Positions 1 to 8,512 of a stretch of DNA of 64,000 nt are shown in pieces (the stretch's first letter is position 1; each line of letters begins with the position of its first letter). This DNA comes from Novacetimonas pomaceti (GTDB lineage: Bacteria > Pseudomonadota > Alphaproteobacteria > Acetobacterales > Acetobacteraceae), in contig NZ_NOXG01000001.1 of the NCBI RefSeq assembly GCF_003207955.1, positions 124,001 to 188,000 on the forward strand, given 5' to 3'. The translations under genes and the position numbers were made by a program. A model generated the notes under the pieces. The model was given only the letters and a program-made list of their open reading frames with translations, was not told the origin of the DNA and made no database searches.

Positions 1-900
1 AACGACGCGCGCTACTTCCTGTCGCCGGATTCACTGCTGTCGGTTGAAAACGGCGCGCATGTGAATGCGGGTGACGTGCTGGCGCGTATCCCGCGCGAAG
101 GTTCGAAGACGCGTGACATTACCGGTGGTCTGCCGCGTGTGGCCGAACTGTTCGAGGCACGGCGTCCCAAGGATCACGCCATCATTTCCGAAACCGAAGG
201 TCGCGTCGAATTCGGCAAGGACTACAAGTCCAAGCGCCGGGTTATCGTGAAGAACGACGAGACGGGCGAGGAAACGGATTACCTGATCCCCAAGGGCAAG
301 CATGTCTCGGTTCAGGAAGGCGACTTCGTGCAGGTTGGCGATCCGCTGGTCGACGGTCCGCGCGTGCCGCATGACATCCTCAAGGTGCTTGGGGTCGAGG
401 CGCTGTCCGACTATCTCGTGAACGAGATCCAGGACGTGTATCGACTGCAGGGCGTGAAGATCAACGACAAGCATATCGAGGTGATCGTTCGCCAGATGCT
501 CCAGAAGGTCGAGATCCTGGAGCCGGGCGATACGACCTACCTGATTGGCGAGACGGTGGACCGGATCGAGTTCGAGACGGAAAACACGAAGCGCCTGAAC
601 ATGGGCGAACGTCCTGCGGTGGCCATGCCGGTCCTTCAGGGGATCACCAAGGCCTCCCTGCAGACGCAGTCGTTCATCTCCGCCGCGTCCTTCCAGGAGA
701 CGACGCGCGTCCTTACGGAAGCCGCCACGGCGGGCAAGAAGGATACGCTCAACGGGCTGAAGGAAAACGTGATCGTCGGGCGCCTGATTCCGGCGGGAAC
801 GGGCAGCGTGATGAACAAGCTGCGTGCCGTGGCCGCCGGCCAGGACCGGCAGCGACTGGCCCAGGCCAAGCCTGCGGTCGCCCCCAAGGCGGCCGAATGA
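1..900 (+). CDS. rpoC: DNA-directed RNA polymerase subunit beta', C-terminal part (5' truncated)
   Basis: This is the last 299 residues of RNA polymerase beta', part of the core catalytic enzyme. The reading frame is open from base 1, so the gene begins outside the window. Visible family signatures are GDVLARIPRE, DITGGLPRVAELFEAR and, near the end, QSFISAASFQETTRVLTEAA, which belong to the conserved C-terminal region. The stop is at 898-900. It is followed at once by a strong hairpin and then by the str operon, the usual beta-beta'-str gene order. Confidence 0.97.
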   Translation, partial: NDARYFLSPDSLLSVENGAHVNAGDVLARIPREGSKTRDITGGLPRVAELFEARRPKDHAIISETEGRVEFGKDYKSKRRVIVKNDETGEETDYLIPKGKHVSVQEGDFVQVGDPLVDGPRVPHDILKVLGVEALSDYLVNEIQDVYRLQGVKINDKHIEVIVRQMLQKVEILEPGDTTYLIGETVDRIEFETENTKRLNMGERPAVAMPVLQGITKASLQTQSFISAASFQETTRVLTEAATAGKKDTLNGLKENVIVGRLIPAGTGSVMNKLRAVAAGQDRQRLAQAKPAVAPKAAE

Positions 901-904
901 TACT

Positions 905-942
905 GGCTGATGGATGGGGGCGCAGGTCCCTGTCCATCAGCC
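905..942 (+). terminator. Hairpin just after rpoC
   Basis: A perfect 10-bp inverted repeat (GGCTGATGGA at 905-914 and TCCATCAGCC at 933-942) starts four bases after the rpoC stop. No U-tract follows, so it may be a Rho-assisted terminator, a 3'-end stabilising hairpin or a partial attenuator rather than a classical intrinsic terminator. Confidence 0.55.
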
Positions 943-1345
943 CTGTGCTGCATCGGGCGTCATCGATGATGTGACTCCCGATTCGGGACTCGGCGCGTCA
1001 GGCGTCGAATCATCCCGTTTCACGATGTTGACGGGGCATTTTCATGCCCCATGTGGAACGGTCGTGTCATGCGCATGACCGAATCCTTGGGGAAGGCTTG
1101 ACTTTGGGCCATTCTCTTCGTAGGTTCCGCGCCCTCGGCTAGCCCTGTCTGAATGACGTCGTTGGCCGTCGAATGCAGCATGCTCGCATGCGGTACCGCC
1201 GCCCGGGAATCGGGTGGCCCAGGCCGGATGCATATATGATGCCCGAACGAGTGATCTTCATTCGTTGGGGTTTTGTTGTGAACGACAGTCGGCAACCAGA
1301 CTTTGGGGTTGGCCGGCCGAAATTTGTAAGGATCGGGAAAGGCGT
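943..1345. other. rpoC-rpsL intergenic leader with GANTC cluster
   Basis: No gene is supported in this stretch. It holds GANTC sites at 973, 980, 987, 1007, 1081 and 1207, the first four within 39 bases. It also holds a 7-bp hairpin (GGGGCAT/ATGCCCC) near 1034-1051 and the predicted str promoter at 1098-1126. About 200 nt of leader lie between the predicted start site and rpsL. Short open frames on both strands here have no family features. Confidence 0.5.
1098..1136 (+). promoter_or_regulatory. Predicted str operon promoter with GC-rich discriminator
   Basis: TTGACT (1098-1103) and TAGGTT (1121-1126) are separated by 17 nt. The end of the -10 and the discriminator read TTCCGCGCCCTC (1125-1136), which is identical to the promoter upstream of rpsM at 15283-15294. 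A GC-rich discriminator is typical of stringently controlled promoters. The -10 itself is a weak match. Confidence 0.6.
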
Positions 1346-1717
1346 ATGCCGACCATCAACCAGTTGATCGCGAAAGGCCGCGAGCCCGCAGCCAAACGCA
1401 ACAAGGTACCTGCCCTGCAGGGATGTCCGCAGAAGCGTGGCGTTTGTACTCGTGTTTACACAACCACACCGAAGAAGCCGAACTCGGCTCTGCGTAAGGT
1501 TGCGAAGGTGCGCCTGACGAACGGTTATGAGGTTGTGAGCTATATTCCGGGTGAGGGCCACAACCTTCAGGAACATAGTGTCGTCCTGATCCGTGGCGGT
1601 CGCGTCAAGGATCTTCCTGGCGTGCGATATCACATTCTGCGCGGCGTGCTGGATACCCAGGGTATCGCCAAGCGTCGTCAGCGTCGCTCGCTCTATGGCG
1701 CGAAGCGTCCCAAGTAA
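1346..1717 (+). CDS. rpsL: 30S ribosomal protein S12
   Basis: This 123-residue S12 sits in the decoding centre of the 30S subunit and checks codon-anticodon pairing. It begins MPTINQLIAKGRE, the usual S12 start, so longer in-frame extensions upstream were rejected. The TPKKPNSALRK and GGRVKDLPGVRYH loops are intact with both wild-type lysines, so none of the classic streptomycin-resistance substitutions is present. The aspartate of KDLPG is the known methylthiolation site in other bacteria. It is the first gene of the str operon. Confidence 0.98.
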   Translation: MPTINQLIAKGREPAAKRNKVPALQGCPQKRGVCTRVYTTTPKKPNSALRKVAKVRLTNGYEVVSYIPGEGHNLQEHSVVLIRGGRVKDLPGVRYHILRGVLDTQGIAKRRQRRSLYGAKRPK

Positions 1718-1731
1718 AAGGAATACCAGGC

Positions 1732-2208
1732 ATGAGTCGCCGTCATCGCGCTGTTAAGCGCGAGATTCTTCCCGATCCGAAATTTGGTGATGTCGTCATC
1801 ACGCGTTTCATGAACGCCCTGATGTACGACGGCAAGAAGTCCACCGCCGAAGGGATCGTCTATGGCGCCCTCGAGGTGCTGCGTCGTCGCGGTGGAGCTG
1901 CTGCCGATCCGGTGGTGCTGTTCCATGGCGCGCTGGATAACGTAAAGCCCGCCGTCGAGGTGCGTTCGCGCCGCGTGGGTGGTGCGACCTACCAGGTTCC
2001 GGTCGAGGTTCGGGCCGAGCGTCGTCAGGCGCTTGCGATCCGCTGGCTGATCGACGCCTCGCGCAAGCGTGGCGAGAACACGATGCAGGAACGTCTGTCC
2101 AACGAGCTGCTGGACGCGGTCAACAACCGTGGCGCGGCCGTCAAGAAGCGCGAAGACACGCATCGGATGGCTGAGGCCAACAAGGCGTTCAGTCATTACC
2201 GCTGGTAA
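1732..2208 (+). CDS. rpsG: 30S ribosomal protein S7
   Basis: This 158-residue S7 is a primary 16S rRNA binder that nucleates the 30S head and lines the E site. It begins MSRRHRAVKREILPDPKFGD, the normal N-terminus, and has the usual length. It lies 14 nt after rpsL. The next gene is tuf, not fusA, which is unusual for a str operon. Confidence 0.98.
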   Translation: MSRRHRAVKREILPDPKFGDVVITRFMNALMYDGKKSTAEGIVYGALEVLRRRGGAAADPVVLFHGALDNVKPAVEVRSRRVGGATYQVPVEVRAERRQALAIRWLIDASRKRGENTMQERLSNELLDAVNNRGAAVKKREDTHRMAEANKAFSHYRW

Positions 2209-2301
2209 AGGATTGCCGGTCGGTATATTCACCGGCTGGGCTTCCGACACGGAACTTTCTAACCCGACTTTCGGCATGAGGCCGAAGTAACGGAGAAAAC
2301 G

Positions 2302-3492
2302 ATGGCAAAGGCTAAATTTGAGCGGAACAAGCCGCACTGCAACATCGGCACGATCGGTCACGTCGATCACGGCAAGACCTCGCTGACCGCTGCTATCACC
2401 AAGACGCTTGCCAAGGCTGGTGGTGCGGAGTTCAAGGCTTACGACATGATCGACGCGGCGCCGGAAGAGCGTGCCCGCGGGATCACGATCTCCACCGCTC
2501 ACGTTGAATACGAGACCGCGAAGCGTCACTACGCGCACGTTGACTGCCCCGGTCACGCCGACTACGTGAAGAACATGATCACGGGTGCGGCGCAGATGGA
2601 CGGCGCGATCCTGGTCGTGTCCGCCGCTGACGGCCCGATGCCCCAGACGCGTGAGCACATCCTGCTTGCCCGTCAGGTTGGCGTTCCCGCACTGGTCGTC
2701 TTCCTGAACAAGGTTGACCAGGTTGATGATCCGGAACTGCTGGAACTGGTGGAAATGGAAGTTCGTGAACTTCTGTCCGCTTACCAGTTCCCCGGCGACG
2801 ATATCCCCATCATCAAGGGTTCGGCCCTGGTGACGCTGGAAGACGGTGACCCGGAACTTGGCGAAAATCGCGTCATGGACCTGATGAACGCTGTGGACGA
2901 CTACATCCCGCAGCCGGAACGTCCGATCGACCGTCCGTTCCTGATGCCGATCGAAGACGTGTTCTCGATCTCCGGCCGTGGCACCGTCGTGACCGGCCGT
3001 GTCGAGCGTGGCGCGGTGAACGTGGGCGACGAAATCGAAATCGTTGGTCTGCGTCCGACGCAGAAGACCACGGTGACGGGCGTCGAAATGTTCCGCAAGC
3101 TGCTGGATCGCGGCGAAGCTGGCGACAACATCGGCGCGCTGCTGCGTGGCACGAAGCGTGAAGACGTGGAGCGTGGTCAGGTCCTGGCAAAGCCGGGTTC
3201 CATCACCCCGCACACGAAGTTCAAGGCGGAAGCCTACATCCTGACGAAGGAAGAGGGTGGCCGTCACACGCCGTTCTTCACCAACTATCGTCCGCAGTTC
3301 TATTTCCGCACGACCGACGTCACCGGCGTCGTTCACCTGCCGGAAGGCACGGAAATGGTCATGCCTGGCGATAACGTCGCCATGGATGTCGAACTGATTG
3401 CCCCGATCGCCATGGATGAAGGCCTGCGCTTCGCTATTCGCGAAGGTGGCCGCACGGTCGGTGCTGGCGTGGTCGCTTCGATCACTGCGTGA
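2302..3492 (+). CDS. tuf: Elongation factor Tu
   Basis: EF-Tu (396 residues) delivers aminoacyl-tRNA to the ribosomal A site as a GTP complex. The G motifs are visible: GHVDHGKT near residues 18-25, RGITIS in switch I, DCPGHADY near 80-87, NKVD near 135-138 and SAL for G5. Domains 2 and 3 follow at normal length. It is preceded by CGGAG (2291-2295) and by a small bulged hairpin at 2267-2288. It directly follows rpsG because fusA is missing. Whether a second tuf copy exists elsewhere cannot be seen here. Confidence 0.98.
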   Translation: MAKAKFERNKPHCNIGTIGHVDHGKTSLTAAITKTLAKAGGAEFKAYDMIDAAPEERARGITISTAHVEYETAKRHYAHVDCPGHADYVKNMITGAAQMDGAILVVSAADGPMPQTREHILLARQVGVPALVVFLNKVDQVDDPELLELVEMEVRELLSAYQFPGDDIPIIKGSALVTLEDGDPELGENRVMDLMNAVDDYIPQPERPIDRPFLMPIEDVFSISGRGTVVTGRVERGAVNVGDEIEIVGLRPTQKTTVTGVEMFRKLLDRGEAGDNIGALLRGTKREDVERGQVLAKPGSITPHTKFKAEAYILTKEEGGRHTPFFTNYRPQFYFRTTDVTGVVHLPEGTEMVMPGDNVAMDVELIAPIAMDEGLRFAIREGGRTVGAGVVASITA

Positions 3493-3517
3493 TTGTAAGT
3501 AACTGAAGTGATGATGC

Positions 3518-3543
3518 CCCCGGTCAGAGCGATCTGGCCGGGG
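3518..3543 (+). terminator. Hairpin between tuf and rpsJ (possible attenuator)
   Basis: CCCCGGTCAG (3518-3527) pairs with CTGGCCGGGG (3534-3543) through 10 bp including one G-U pair, with a 6-nt loop. It lies 25 nt after the tuf stop and is followed by ATATCATT rather than a clean U-tract. It probably marks the border between the str and S10 units as a partial terminator or processing site. Confidence 0.5.
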
Positions 3544-3600
3544 ATATCATTGGCGGATCGGGTTCCCCCGAACCAGTTAAAGTTGGACTGAAACAGAAAG

Positions 3601-3909
3601 ATGGACAACCAGAACATCCGCATTCGCCTGAAGGCGTACGATCATCGGGTGCTCGATAACAGCACAAAAGAGATCGTCAATACGGCGAAGCGTACGGGTG
3701 CGCGGGTTCGGGGTCCTATCCCGCTGCCGACGCATATCGAACGGTTCACTGTCAACCGTTCTCCCCATGTGGACAAGAAAAGCCGCGAGCAGTTCGAAAT
3801 TCGGACCCATCGCCGGCTGCTCGACATTGTCGAGCCGACCCCGCAGACCGTGGACGCTCTCATGAAACTCGACCTCGCCGCTGGCGTGGATGTCGAGATT
3901 AAACTCTAA
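3601..3909 (+). CDS. rpsJ: 30S ribosomal protein S10 / NusE
   Basis: S10 (102 residues) is a 30S head protein that also works as NusE with NusB in antitermination. It begins MDNQNIRIRLKAYDHRVLD and contains the conserved GPIPLPTHIERFTVNRSPH loop. The Shine-Dalgarno sequence before it is weak. It opens the S10 cluster and is followed 10 nt later by rplC. Confidence 0.98.
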   Translation: MDNQNIRIRLKAYDHRVLDNSTKEIVNTAKRTGARVRGPIPLPTHIERFTVNRSPHVDKKSREQFEIRTHRRLLDIVEPTPQTVDALMKLDLAAGVDVEIKL

Positions 3910-3919
3910 GGTCCAGACG

Positions 3920-4603
3920 ATGCGCACCGGATTGATCGCAAAAAAGCTGGGAATGACCCGGCTGTTCAAGGAAGACGGCACACATGTGCCGGTGACTGTC
4001 CTGCAGGTGGATGACCTGCAGGTGGTTGATGTCCGCACCAAGGAACGCGATGGCTATTCCGCCGTCCAGCTTGGGTCGGGCAAGGCCAAGGTCAAGAATG
4101 TAACGAAGCCGTGCCGTGGCCATTTTGCCAAGGCGAAGGTGGAGCCGAAGAAGAAGCTGGCGGAATTCCGGGTGGCAGACGATGCCGTCCTGGAAGTTGG
4201 CGCCACGCTGTCTGCCGCCCACTTCGTCGTCGGGCAGAAAGTGGATGTGACCGGCACCAGCAAGGGTAAAGGTTTTGCCGGCGCGATGAAGCGCTGGAAC
4301 TTTGCCGGTCTCGAAGCCTCGCATGGTGTCTCGATCAGTCACCGTTCGCACGGGTCGACGGGTAACCGTCAGGATCCGGGCAAGGTCTTCAAGAACAAGA
4401 AAATGGCCGGACATCTCGGTTCGGAACGCGTGACCACCCTGAATCTGGAAGTGGCCGCCGTGGACCCCGAGAAGAATCTGCTGATGATCTGCGGCTCGGT
4501 CCCGGGCGGCAAGAATGAGCTGATTCTGGTTCGTGATGCGATCAAGAAGCCCCGTCATGCCGAGGCGCCGTATCCGGCCGCCCTGACCCCGGTAGCGGGC
4601 TGA
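3920..4603 (+). CDS. rplC: 50S ribosomal protein L3
   Basis: L3 (227 residues) is an early 23S rRNA-binding assembly protein that reaches the peptidyl transferase centre. The start MRTGLIAKKLGMTRLF matches the family, so an upstream extension inside rpsJ was rejected. The central loop SHRSHGSTGNRQDPGKVF keeps the glutamine methylated by PrmB in other bacteria. The C-terminus is slightly longer than in E. coli. Confidence 0.97.
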   Translation: MRTGLIAKKLGMTRLFKEDGTHVPVTVLQVDDLQVVDVRTKERDGYSAVQLGSGKAKVKNVTKPCRGHFAKAKVEPKKKLAEFRVADDAVLEVGATLSAAHFVVGQKVDVTGTSKGKGFAGAMKRWNFAGLEASHGVSISHRSHGSTGNRQDPGKVFKNKKMAGHLGSERVTTLNLEVAAVDPEKNLLMICGSVPGGKNELILVRDAIKKPRHAEAPYPAALTPVAG

Positions 4604-4615
4604 GGATAGAGGGCA

Positions 4616-5230
4616 ATGGATTACGAGATCAAAACCCTCGAGAATGGAAGCGCCGGCACGGCAACGCTTCCCGACGAGATTTTCAAGGTCGAGCCGCGCG
4701 CGGACATCATGGCGCGCGTCGTTCACTGGCAGCTGGCAAAGCGCCGCGCGGGCACGCACAAGGTCAAGGGCATGGGGGAAATCTCCGGCACGACCAAGAA
4801 GCCCTATCGGCAGAAGGGCACCGGCAGCGCCCGTCAGGGTTCGCTGCGTTCGCCGCAGTACCGCACGGGTGGCGTGGTTCATGGTCCGGTCGTGCGCGAC
4901 CACGGATATGACCTGCCCAAGAAGGTGCGTCGCCTCGGCCTGATTTCCGCGCTGTCGCAGAAGGCGGCGGAAGGCAAGCTGGTGGTTCTCGACGCCGCCA
5001 CGGCATCGGGCAAGTCGTCCGAGCTGGCGAAGAAGCTGAAGGTGCTTGGCTGGAAGTCGGCCCTGATCGTTGATGCGGCGGTTGAGGAAAACTTCGGTCG
5101 CGCGGCGCGCAACCTGCCGAAGATCGACATCCTTCCGACGATCGGCGCGAATGTCTACGATATCCTCAATCACGAGGTGCTGGCCATCACGCGCGCCGGG
5201 CTTGAGGGTCTGAAGGAGCGTCTGGCATGA
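4616..5230 (+). CDS. rplD: 50S ribosomal protein L4
   Basis: L4 (204 residues) lines the polypeptide exit tunnel and in enterobacteria autoregulates the S10 operon. The GEISGTTKKPYRQKGTGSAR loop, which inserts into 23S rRNA, is visible near residues 60-80. Its stop overlaps the rplW start in an ATGA junction at 5227-5230, which suggests translational coupling. Confidence 0.97.
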   Translation: MDYEIKTLENGSAGTATLPDEIFKVEPRADIMARVVHWQLAKRRAGTHKVKGMGEISGTTKKPYRQKGTGSARQGSLRSPQYRTGGVVHGPVVRDHGYDLPKKVRRLGLISALSQKAAEGKLVVLDAATASGKSSELAKKLKVLGWKSALIVDAAVEENFGRAARNLPKIDILPTIGANVYDILNHEVLAITRAGLEGLKERLA

Positions 5231-5562
5231 CCAACATCCTCGCACTCCGCAAGAAGGCGGAACGTATGTCGCGTGAGGCGATGTACGATATCATTCGTGC
5301 GCCGCTGATCACGGAAAAGGCGACAGCCCTTTCCGAAAAGAACCAGGTGGCCTTCAAGGTCGCTTCGGGCGCGTCGAAGTTCGAGATCAAGGCTGCGGTG
5401 GAAACACTGTTTGGCGTCAAGGTCCTGGGTGTCAACACCCTGGTCCAGAAGGGCAAGGCGAAGCGCTTCAAGGGACGTCCCGGCCAGCGGTCTGATGTGA
5501 AGAAGGCGTTTGTGCAGCTTGCCGATGGTCAGTCCATTGACCTGACCGCCAAGCTGTCCTGA
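5227..5562 (+). CDS. rplW: 50S ribosomal protein L23
   Basis: L23 (111 residues from this start) sits at the tunnel exit and docks trigger factor and SRP. The conserved core begins YDIIRAPLITEKAT. I chose 5227 because it overlaps the rplD stop and has AAGGAG 8 nt upstream. In-frame ATG codons at 5266 and 5281 are alternatives giving 98 and 93 residues, closer to the E. coli length. Confidence 0.95.
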   Translation: MTNILALRKKAERMSREAMYDIIRAPLITEKATALSEKNQVAFKVASGASKFEIKAAVETLFGVKVLGVNTLVQKGKAKRFKGRPGQRSDVKKAFVQLADGQSIDLTAKLS

Positions 5563-5578
5563 CGCGGGGTGACAAGAA

Positions 5579-6409
5579 ATGGCATTGAAGCACTTTAACC
5601 CGGTTACCCCCAGCCTGCGCGGAACGGTCCTGATCGACCGCAAGGAGCTGTGGAAGGGCAAGCCCGTCAAGGGGCTGACCGAGGGCAAGAACAAGAGCGG
5701 CGGTCGTAACAACCACGGCCGCACCACCTCGCGTTTCATCGGTGGCGGTCACAAGCAGTCCTACCGTTATGTCGACTTCAAGCGTCGCAAGTTCGACGTT
5801 GTCGGCACGGTGGAGCGTCTGGAATATGACCCCAACCGCACGGCCTTCATCGCGCTGGTGAAGTATGCGGACGGCGAACTTGCCTACATCATCGCGCCGC
5901 AGCGCCTGCAGGCTGGCGATCAGGTGGTTTCCGGTCTCCGCGCCGACATCAAGCCGGGCAACGCGATGCCGCTGTCTGCGGTGCCGGTCGGCACGATCAT
6001 CCACAACATCGAGCTCAAGGCCGGTGCTGGTGGCAAGATCGCGCGTTCCGCCGGAACCTATGCGCAGCTGGTGGGCAAGGACATGGGCTATGCCCAGATC
6101 AAGCTGCAGTCGGGTGAGCTGCGCGTCGTGCGCGCCGAGTGCATGGCGACGATCGGTGCGGTGTCCAACCCGGACAACATGAACCAGCACATGGGCAAGG
6201 CAGGCCGCGCCCGCTGGCTGGGACGTCGTCCGCACAACCGTGGCGTCGTGATGAACCCGGTCGACCATCCGCATGGTGGTGGTGAAGGCCGGACCTCGGG
6301 TGGACGTCATCCGGTCACGCCGTGGGGCAAGCCGACAAAGGGTTATAAGACCAGGGTCAACAAGCGTACGGACAGTCTGATTATCCGTCGCCGGAAGACC
6401 GGCAAGTAA
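5579..6409 (+). CDS. rplB: 50S ribosomal protein L2
   Basis: L2 (276 residues) binds 23S rRNA next to the peptidyl transferase centre and helps subunit joining. It begins MALKHFNPVTPSLRGTV and contains the NPVDHPHGGGEGRTSGGRHP segment with the histidine long linked to peptidyl transfer. Length and start are normal. It lies 16 nt after rplW in the S10 cluster. Confidence 0.98.
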   Translation: MALKHFNPVTPSLRGTVLIDRKELWKGKPVKGLTEGKNKSGGRNNHGRTTSRFIGGGHKQSYRYVDFKRRKFDVVGTVERLEYDPNRTAFIALVKYADGELAYIIAPQRLQAGDQVVSGLRADIKPGNAMPLSAVPVGTIIHNIELKAGAGGKIARSAGTYAQLVGKDMGYAQIKLQSGELRVVRAECMATIGAVSNPDNMNQHMGKAGRARWLGRRPHNRGVVMNPVDHPHGGGEGRTSGGRHPVTPWGKPTKGYKTRVNKRTDSLIIRRRKTGK

Positions 6410-6421
6410 GGGGCATACAAG

Positions 6422-6700
6422 ATGGCACGTTCCGTCTGGAAGGGCCCGTTCGTGGACGGGTATCTACTGAACAAAGCCGACGCGTCGCGCGCGTCGGGCC
6501 GTAACGAGGTGATCAAGATCTGGTCGCGTCGCTCAACCATTCTGCCGCAGTTCGTGGGACTGACCTTCGGCGTCTATAACGGGCACAAGTTCCTGCCCGT
6601 GCAGGTGACCGAAAACATGGTGGGGCACAAGTTCGGTGAATTTTCGCCGACCCGCACCTTCACGGGTCATTCCTCGGACAAGAAAGCGAAGCGGGGCTGA
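6422..6700 (+). CDS. rpsS: 30S ribosomal protein S19
   Basis: S19 (92 residues) is a 30S head protein near the A-site tRNA that forms an intersubunit bridge with S13. MARSVWKGPFVDGYLL at the start and GHKFGEFSPTRTFTGHS near the end are family signatures. It is tightly packed between rplB and rplV. Confidence 0.98.
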   Translation: MARSVWKGPFVDGYLLNKADASRASGRNEVIKIWSRRSTILPQFVGLTFGVYNGHKFLPVQVTENMVGHKFGEFSPTRTFTGHSSDKKAKRG

Positions 6701-6702
6701 TC

Positions 6703-7110
6703 ATGAGCAAGCCTAAGCATCCGCGCACGCTCGCGGAAACCGAAGCGCAGGCCACCACGCGGAATATCCGCATCAGCCCGCGTAAACTGAACCTTGTTGC
6801 GGGCCTGATCCGCAACAAGCCTGCGGCACAGGCCATCGCGACGCTGACGTTCTCCAAGCGTCGCATTGCCCAGCAGGTCAAGAAGACGCTGGAAAGCGCC
6901 ATTGCGAATGCCGAAAACAACCATCAGCTGGACGTTGACCAGCTGGTGGTGGCGCGCGCGGAAGTTGGCAAGTCGATCGTCATGCGTCGTTTCCATGCCC
7001 GCGGGCGTGGTCGTTCGGCCCGTATCGAGAAGTTTTTCAGCCATCTGACGATCATCGTGGCGGAGCGTCAGCCCGAGGCAGAAGCGGCAACCGGAAAGAA
7101 GGCGGCCTGA
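6703..7110 (+). CDS. rplV: 50S ribosomal protein L22
   Basis: L22 (135 residues) contributes the beta-hairpin at the exit-tunnel constriction, where macrolide resistance changes occur. The core from RNIRISPRKLNLVAGLIR to RGRGRSARIEKFFSHLTI is conserved. An alanine/glutamate-rich tail (PEAEAATGKKAA) makes it longer than the 110-residue E. coli form. It starts 2 nt after rpsS. Confidence 0.97.
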   Translation: MSKPKHPRTLAETEAQATTRNIRISPRKLNLVAGLIRNKPAAQAIATLTFSKRRIAQQVKKTLESAIANAENNHQLDVDQLVVARAEVGKSIVMRRFHARGRGRSARIEKFFSHLTIIVAERQPEAEAATGKKAA

Positions 7111-7113
7111 TCC

Positions 7114-7791
7114 ATGGGACATAAAGTCAATCCTATCGGGCTGCGGCTCGGCATCAACCGCACCTGGGACAGCCGCTGGTACGCCGACGCGGACTATGCG
7201 CGCCTGCTGCATGACGACCTGAAGCTGCGTTCCTACCTGCGTCGCAAGCTGTCGGGCGCCGGCGTGTCGCGTGTCGTGATCGAACGGCCGGCCAAGAAGC
7301 CGCGCGTGACGATCTATGCCGCGCGTCCGGGCGTCGTGATCGGCAAGAAGGGTCAGGACATCGATGCGCTGCGCAAGGATCTGACCCGCATGGCGAAGGC
7401 CGACGTCGCGCTGAACATCGTTGAAATCCGCAAGCCGGAAATCGACGCGACGCTGGTGGCCGACAACATCGCCCAGCAGCTGGAACGCCGCGTGGCCTTC
7501 CGTCGCGCCATGAAGCGCGCGGTGCAGTCCGCGATGCGTCTGGGCGCGCAGGGGATCCGGATCAACTGCTCCGGCCGTCTGGGCGGTGCTGAAATCGCGC
7601 GTGTCGAATGGTATCGCGAAGGTCGTGTGCCGCTGCACACGCTGCGTGCCGACATTGATTATGGTGTGGCGACGGCAAAGACGACCTATGGCACCTGTGG
7701 TGTGAAGGTCTGGATCTTCAAGGGCGAGATTCTTGCCCATGATCCGCTGGCGCAGGATCGTCGCGCCGCCGAGCAGGCCCCGCAGCGCTGA
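7114..7791 (+). CDS. rpsC: 30S ribosomal protein S3
   Basis: S3 (225 residues) lines the mRNA entry channel and shares helicase-like function with S4 and S5. It begins MGHKVNPIGLRLGINRTWDS. The KH-domain motif GVVIGKKGQDIDALRKDL lies near residues 70-87. It follows rplV by 3 nt. Confidence 0.98.
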   Translation: MGHKVNPIGLRLGINRTWDSRWYADADYARLLHDDLKLRSYLRRKLSGAGVSRVVIERPAKKPRVTIYAARPGVVIGKKGQDIDALRKDLTRMAKADVALNIVEIRKPEIDATLVADNIAQQLERRVAFRRAMKRAVQSAMRLGAQGIRINCSGRLGGAEIARVEWYREGRVPLHTLRADIDYGVATAKTTYGTCGVKVWIFKGEILAHDPLAQDRRAAEQAPQR

Positions 7792-7844
7792 TCTGCGGGG
7801 AATAGGGAACAGAGTGCGCCAGGCGGCGCTGAGGATTTGAAAAA

Positions 7845-8261
7845 ATGCTTTCTCCCAAGCGGACAAAGTTCCGCAAGGCCCAGAAGGGCCGTATCCACGG
7901 ACTGGCTAAGGGGGGGACCACCCTGAACTTTGGGGCCTTTGGCCTCAAGGCCCTGCAGCCGGAACGGATCACCGCCCGTCAGATCGAAGCGGCCCGTCGT
8001 GCCATCACCCGTGCCATGAAACGCGCGGGACGTGTATGGATTCGGATTTTTCCTGACCTTCCGGTCTCGACAAAACCCGCAGAAGTGCGTATGGGCTCCG
8101 GCAAGGGGTCGCCTGAATACTGGGTGGCCCGTGTGAAACCGGGTCGTATCCTGTTCGAGATCGAAGGCGTGTCGCCGGAAGTCGCGCGTGAAGCGCTGGC
8201 TCTGGGCGCGGCAAAGCTGCCGATCAAGACGAAGTTTGTGACCCGTATTGGAGACGCGTGA
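7845..8261 (+). CDS. rplP: 50S ribosomal protein L16
   Basis: L16 (138 residues) contacts A-site tRNA in the large subunit. It begins MLSPKRTKFRKAQKGRIHG, and GSGKGSPEYWVARVKPGRI is the conserved centre. The arginine hydroxylated by YcfD in E. coli lies in this centre. About 50 nt separate it from rpsC, and the rpmC start follows its stop by one base. Confidence 0.97.
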   Translation: MLSPKRTKFRKAQKGRIHGLAKGGTTLNFGAFGLKALQPERITARQIEAARRAITRAMKRAGRVWIRIFPDLPVSTKPAEVRMGSGKGSPEYWVARVKPGRILFEIEGVSPEVAREALALGAAKLPIKTKFVTRIGDA

Positions 8262-8262
8262 G

Positions 8263-8499
8263 ATGGCAAAGGCAACCAAGCCGGCCGATCTGCGTGCCAA
8301 GACTGTTGAAGAACTGGATACGCTTCTCATCGATCTGAAGCGCGAGCAGTTCAATCTTCGGTTCCAGCATGCAACCGGCCAGACCGAAGGGCAGTCGCGT
8401 ATGCGTGCGGTGCGTCGCGAGATTGCCCGCGTCAAGACGATTGCGTCTGAGGCGTTGAAGAAGATCGCTGCCGGCAATGCGCCGGCAGTCAAGTCCTGA
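8263..8499 (+). CDS. rpmC: 50S ribosomal protein L29
   Basis: L29 (78 residues) is a small helical protein next to L23 at the tunnel exit. It begins MAKATKPADLRAKTVEELD, and KREQFNLRFQHATGQ is the family signature. I used the ATG right after the rplP stop; a longer frame would enter rplP. A short alanine-rich tail extends it past the usual 63-67 residues. Confidence 0.96.
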   Translation: MAKATKPADLRAKTVEELDTLLIDLKREQFNLRFQHATGQTEGQSRMRAVRREIARVKTIASEALKKIAAGNAPAVKS

Positions 8500-8512
8500 A
8501 GGGAGACGGGCG

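Noticed and set aside
1693..3336. 547-residue open frame opposite rpsG and tuf
   Set aside because: It is a shadow of the highly biased tuf and rpsG codons, without family features.
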